From an uncultured Spirochaetales bacterium (GTDB lineage: Bacteria > Spirochaetota > Spirochaetia > Sphaerochaetales > Sphaerochaetaceae), in contig CALFMX010000087.1 in assembly GCA_937902565.1 (NCBI GenBank), positions 1-15,762 on the forward strand: a DNA stretch of 15,762 nucleotides, written 5' to 3'. The notes under the pieces are model-generated. The model worked only from the letters and a program-made list of their open reading frames with translations, had not been told where the DNA came from and did not search any database. Made by a program: the position numbers and the translations under genes. This document shows, piece after piece, positions 12,531 through 15,762 of this stretch (within the stretch, counting starts at the first letter, position 1; each line of letters starts with the position of its first letter).

Positions 12531-13652
12531 ATGAACAAGAGGATTTATCTCTCATCTCCAACCATGCATGGTTTGGAGATGAAGTACATACAAGAAGCAT
12601 TTGATACCAACTGGGTAGCTCCTCTTGGCAAGAATGTAGATGAGTTCGAAAAGGAAATGGCTGCATATATTGGAGTGAAACATGCAGCAGCTCTGGTCAG
12701 TGGAACCAGCGCTCTCCACCTCGCTATTAAACTCTGTGGGGTCAAACCAGGAGATATTGTCATTTGCAGTGATTTGACCTTTTCCGCAACCGTGAACCCA
12801 GTTTCTTATGAAGGTGGCATTCAAGTCTTCGTCGATAGCGAATACGATACCTGGAATATGGATCCAAGAGCTTTGGAGATTGCTCTTAAGAAATATCCAC
12901 AGGCAAAAGCAGTGCTGGTTGCTCACCTGTATGGAACCCCAGCAAAGATGGACGAGATACTTGCCTTGTGTGAGCAATACCATGTCCCATTGATCGAGGA
13001 TGCAGCTGAGAGCCTTGGTGCTACCTATAAAGATAGGCAGACTGGAACGTTTGGGAAATATAGTGCTCTCTCGTATAATGGCAACAAAATCATTACAACG
13101 AGTGGTGGAGGCATGTTTCTATCAGATGATGAAGCTGCAGTAAAGAAAGTAAGATTCTGGGCTACCCAGTCAAGAGACCCTGCTCCCCACTACCAACACA
13201 GCGAGATCGGTTACAACTACCGCATGAGCAACATAGTTGCTGGTATTGGCAGAGGCCAGCTTGTCTATCTTAATGAGCATATCCAGAAGAAGAAGCAGAT
13301 CTATGAAACCTACAAGAAAGCTTTCGAGGAATTACCTATCCAGATGAATCCCCATGTAGAATGCAGTGAACCAAATTATTGGCTTTCCTGTATGCTGATT
13401 GATAAAGATTACTCAGTTACCCCCACTCAGATCAGGGAAGCCTTGGAGAAAGAGAACATAGAGAGCAGACCAATCTGGAAACCAATGCATTTGCAGCCTG
13501 TGTTCGAAGGTCATGGCTTTATTGCAATAGACAAAGACACTGATGTGGGAGGGGATATCTTCTCCAGAGGGTTGTGTCTGCCGAGTGATATAAAGATTAC
13601 GGAGGAAGAGCAGGAGAGGGTGATCAGTATTATCAAGGGATTCATTAAGTAA
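12531..13652 (+). CDS. DegT/DnrJ/EryC1-family sugar aminotransferase (PglE-like)
   Basis: A full-length, 373-residue PLP-dependent enzyme. Key elements: IYLSSPTMHGLEMKYIQEAF (5-24), the substrate-side NWVAPLGKNVDEFE (27-40), SGTSALHLA (57-65), LIEDAAESLGA (154-164, Asp157 to the pyridine nitrogen), SYNGNKIITTSGGG (181-194) with the Schiff-base Lys186, and HSEIGYNYRMSNIVAGIGRGQL. The family transfers an amino group from glutamate to a keto-sugar nucleotide. Its opening resembles PglE-type UDP-4-amino-sugar transaminases, which act on the 4,6-dehydratase product, so it probably follows the enzyme encoded at 8267-10099. AAGGA lies eight bases before the ATG. The next gene starts one base past its stop. 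A truncated homologue lies upstream. Confidence 0.9.
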   Translation: MNKRIYLSSPTMHGLEMKYIQEAFDTNWVAPLGKNVDEFEKEMAAYIGVKHAAALVSGTSALHLAIKLCGVKPGDIVICSDLTFSATVNPVSYEGGIQVFVDSEYDTWNMDPRALEIALKKYPQAKAVLVAHLYGTPAKMDEILALCEQYHVPLIEDAAESLGATYKDRQTGTFGKYSALSYNGNKIITTSGGGMFLSDDEAAVKKVRFWATQSRDPAPHYQHSEIGYNYRMSNIVAGIGRGQLVYLNEHIQKKKQIYETYKKAFEELPIQMNPHVECSEPNYWLSCMLIDKDYSVTPTQIREALEKENIESRPIWKPMHLQPVFEGHGFIAIDKDTDVGGDIFSRGLCLPSDIKITEEEQERVISIIKGFIK

Positions 13653-13653
13653 G

Positions 13654-14286
13654 ATGTATAGGAAGTACTTCAAGAGAGTCTTTGACTTTGTTTGTTCTCT
13701 TCTAGCTCTTATCGTTCTTTCACCAGTGCTTCTCATTACAGCAATACTGGTGAGAATCAAACTAGGGACTCCTGTTATTTTCAAGCAGAAGCGTCCAGGT
13801 CTGAATGAGAAGATATTCATCCTTTATAAATTCAGGACCATGACTGAGCAAAAGGATGAGCAAGGTAACTTGCTTCCCGATGAAGTACGACTTACCAAGT
13901 TTGGCAAAATGCTCAGATCAACAAGCCTTGATGAGCTTCCAGAGCTCTGGAATATCTTGAAAGGGGATATGAGTGTGGTAGGGCCGAGACCATTAGCTGT
14001 CCAATACCTGCCATATTATACAGATGAGGAGAGAAAGCGTCATTCGGTCCGGCCAGGATTAACTGGACTTGCACAAGTCAATGGTAGGAATGCAGTTACT
14101 TGGGAGAATCGTTTTCAAAACGATTTGGAGTATGTTTATAGATTAGGTTTCATTTTGGATTTGTTAATAATTTTCAAAACAGTAATAAAAGTATTAAGGC
14201 GATCGGATATTGGTGAACGAGGAATTAGTAGTCCGCTGGATTTTGATGTACATAGAAGAATCCAAGAATCGGAGAAAAGAAGATGA
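13654..14286 (+). CDS. Phosphoglycosyl transferase, PglC-like (bacterial sugar transferase)
   Basis: A 210-residue monotopic phosphoglycosyl transferase, the short form without the long N-terminal membrane domain. The hydrophobic re-entrant helix spans about 8-34 (FDFVCSLLALIVLSPVLLIT). IFKQKRPGLNEKIFILYKFR (42-61) is the classic signature. SLDELPELWNIL (91-102) carries the Asp93-Glu94 catalytic pair, at the same numbering as in PglC. MSVVGPRPL (106-114) and RPGLTGLAQVNGRN (133-146) complete the family. It moves a sugar phosphate, probably a bacillosamine-like one, from UDP to undecaprenyl phosphate at the inner face of the membrane. It starts one base after the aminotransferase stop and overlaps the next gene by ATGA. 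The reading frame turns AT-rich toward its end. Confidence 0.92.
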   Translation: MYRKYFKRVFDFVCSLLALIVLSPVLLITAILVRIKLGTPVIFKQKRPGLNEKIFILYKFRTMTEQKDEQGNLLPDEVRLTKFGKMLRSTSLDELPELWNILKGDMSVVGPRPLAVQYLPYYTDEERKRHSVRPGLTGLAQVNGRNAVTWENRFQNDLEYVYRLGFILDLLIIFKTVIKVLRRSDIGERGISSPLDFDVHRRIQESEKRR

Positions 14287-14831
14287 ATATTGTTGGTACA
14301 AGTTTAATACTTAGAGCTATTGAGGATTCTGATAAAACTTTTCTTCTGGAGATGGTTAATGATCCGCAAATCGAACATTTGATTGGAGGATGGTCTTGGC
14401 CAGTTTCTCTTGCTGAACAAGAAACCTGGATTATAAAAGAAAGATTAAACTCCTCTACAAAAAGGTTTGTTATTGAGACTGATGGTAACCCAATGGGACT
14501 AGTGATACTTGCTAATATCGACTGGAAAAATAGATGTGCGTTTACCGGGATAAAGTTACATCCTGCTGCACCTAGAAATATGGGGATTGGTACAGACGCA
14601 ATGTTTGCACTTCAGAAATATGCCTTTACTGAACTTCAACTTCATAGGCTTGAAACTACGTGGCTGGAGTATAACCAAGCTTCAGAAAAACTCCATATAA
14701 AGTGTGGATGGACAATTGAGGGGCTTGCCCGGCTAGCAGTTTTCAAACAAGGAAAGTACCACAATCTTGTGTATGGTTCGATACTAGAAGATGATTTCTT
14801 TCGGATTGAAGCAGTCAAGCAAGATGTATAA
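14283..14831 (+). CDS. GNAT-family acetyltransferase (RimJ/RimL-like)
   Basis: A 182-residue GNAT protein of the RimJ/RimL type: LILRAIEDSDKTFLLEMVND (8-27), the strand-turn region GLVILANIDWKNRCAFTGIK (72-91), the acetyl-CoA-binding RNMGIGTDAMFALQKYAF (98-115) with the modified Q/R-x-x-G-x-G/A loop, and the late LHRLETTWLEYNQASEKLHI (120-139) followed by GWTIEGLAR. In glycan loci such proteins acylate amino sugars, so it may modify the 4-amino group made by the upstream aminotransferase, a role usually held by the unrelated hexapeptide-repeat enzyme PglD. This is inferred from position only. Its ATG overlaps the preceding stop and its stop overlaps the next start, showing tight coupling. AT-rich, unlike the dehydratase gene. 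Confidence 0.83.
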   Translation: MNIVGTSLILRAIEDSDKTFLLEMVNDPQIEHLIGGWSWPVSLAEQETWIIKERLNSSTKRFVIETDGNPMGLVILANIDWKNRCAFTGIKLHPAAPRNMGIGTDAMFALQKYAFTELQLHRLETTWLEYNQASEKLHIKCGWTIEGLARLAVFKQGKYHNLVYGSILEDDFFRIEAVKQDV

Positions 14832-15762
14832 AGAAATTGGGAGTGAGTTCTGGCGAACTGATTCACTGGTGTCAATTAAACAACGATATCTGCCCTCTGA
14901 TGACTGGCCAGGAGACAAGCAATATTTTGTTTCTGGCAGAACAGCTCTATATGCAATTATTAAAGAAATTATGGAAACATTAGGCAGCTTAAGACCCTTA
15001 ACAGCATATCTTCCTTCTTATTGTTGTCACACAATGATAGAACCTTTCATTCAACAGGGTATGTCTGTTGATTTTTATCCGATTGTTTTCAGAGATAGTT
15101 CATTGCAACAATTAATTGATCCTGCAAAGGTATGTGATGTCATATTAGTAATGGATTATTTTGGGTTTTCTACTGTTGAAAAAGAATTGCCGAAGAATGT
15201 AATTGTACTCCGAGATATGACTCATGCTTTATTTTCTTCCGACTATGCCGAGAAACTACAAAGTGCTGACTACCTATTTGCTAGTTTTCGAAAATGGGGG
15301 GCTATAGCTGGCGCAGGTGTTGTTAGTAAGAAAAATGGCGAATGGAGAGAGATAGGTAAAAGACTTCACAACTCGTATATATCTCTCAGAATGCGAGGGT
15401 ATGAACTTAAAGCTGATTACATTGAAGAAAAGTCCGTAGAGAAATATGAATTTCTTGATATCTTTTCTGAGGCTGAAGATTTGCTAGAACAAGACTATAT
15501 TGATTATGCCGCAGATGAAAAATCGATTTCTGAAGCAGCAACACTTTTTCAATCTGTTTCAATCCGAAGAAGAAATGCAGAGTTACTTCTGCAGGGATTG
15601 AAATCATTGCATATATTAGAACCAATCTTTCCTAAGATTGAAACACATGATGTTCCCCTTTTTATTCCGATATTAATGAAAAATAATAAGAGAGATGCTC
15701 TTCGGAAGTATCTGATTGAAAACTCTGTCTATTGCCCTATTCACTGGCCTCTTTCTCAATTG
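14824..15762 (+). CDS. Fold-type-I PLP-dependent protein of the glycan locus, 3' end missing
   Basis: An open frame of 313 codons runs from ATG 14824 to the window edge without a stop. It has the fold-type-I aminotransferase plan in reduced form: YFVSGRTALYAIIKEI (34-49) for the phosphate-binding turn, LPSYCCHTMIEPF (63-75), DVILVMDYFGF (105-115), VLRDMTHALF (128-137) with Asp131 as the likely pyridine-nitrogen partner, and YLFASFRKWGAIAGAGVV (150-167) with Lys157 as the likely Schiff-base residue. It departs from classical DegT proteins, having RDMTHAL in place of EDAAxxx. The usual partner is unclear; it may transaminate a second sugar. The start overlaps the preceding gene by eight bases. 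No good ribosome site is visible, so translational coupling is likely. Strongly AT-rich. Confidence 0.78.
   Translation, partial: MYKEIGSEFWRTDSLVSIKQRYLPSDDWPGDKQYFVSGRTALYAIIKEIMETLGSLRPLTAYLPSYCCHTMIEPFIQQGMSVDFYPIVFRDSSLQQLIDPAKVCDVILVMDYFGFSTVEKELPKNVIVLRDMTHALFSSDYAEKLQSADYLFASFRKWGAIAGAGVVSKKNGEWREIGKRLHNSYISLRMRGYELKADYIEEKSVEKYEFLDIFSEAEDLLEQDYIDYAADEKSISEAATLFQSVSIRRRNAELLLQGLKSLHILEPIFPKIETHDVPLFIPILMKNNKRDALRKYLIENSVYCPIHWPLSQL

Overview
The window looks like a bacterial chromosome segment of about 50% G+C, most likely from a Sphaerochaeta-like spirochaete. That placement is an inference from gene families: AAA_14/DUF4143 ATPases, a LoaP-type NusG paralogue at the head of a polysaccharide cluster, and a short PglC-type phosphoglycosyl transferase. 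No rRNA or tRNA is present to fix the taxonomy.

Left half (1-6400): an accessory island rich in toxin-antitoxin-like and defence-like genes, many of them broken. It holds the N-terminus of a RelB/DinJ antitoxin (1-99, minus) with a palindrome in its promoter and an intact AAA_14/DUF4143 ATPase (238-1371, minus). Then come an AAA-ATPase N-terminal stub (1577-1840, minus), a regulator that has lost its AlbA_2/Schlafen-like front half (1925-2776, minus) and a frameshifted DUF4143 ATPase relic (2911-3483, minus). An intact six-helix membrane protein follows (3874-4674, plus). After it is a decayed two-part fragment carrying GFHGC and NDYDWLG motifs (4737-5015, minus), four exact-period 23-bp repeats (5022-5113) and a second intact DUF4143 ATPase (from about 5144 to 6400, plus).

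Middle (6655-10099): a transglutaminase-like protein (minus) lies divergent to a plus-strand polysaccharide locus. That locus starts with the LoaP-like antiterminator (7603-8151), preceded by an imperfect 31-nt palindrome. A promoter then leads to a large membrane-bound NDP-sugar 4,6-dehydratase (8267-10099) of the WbpM/PglF/CapD type.

Right (10071-15762): a minus-strand double-HTH regulator converges on the dehydratase gene. It contains an 18-bp perfect inverted repeat and a heptamer tandem repeat. A 466-bp non-coding stretch follows with a 15-bp perfect hairpin and a nested structured element (10952-11119). The plus-strand operon then resumes: winged-helix regulator, aminotransferase relic cut just before its PLP lysine, inserted junk plus an intrinsic terminator, intact DegT-family aminotransferase, PglC-like sugar phosphotransferase, GNAT acetyltransferase and a second fold-type-I PLP protein running off the end.

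Working model: dehydratase (PglF-like), aminotransferase (PglE-like) and phosphoglycosyl transferase (PglC-like) make a 4-amino-4,6-dideoxy sugar nucleotide and load it on undecaprenyl phosphate to start a surface polysaccharide. The GNAT protein may acylate it. LoaP would carry RNA polymerase through internal terminators such as 12486-12515. Base composition falls sharply from the GC-rich dehydratase to the AT-rich last three genes, as expected for a mosaic, transferred glycan locus.
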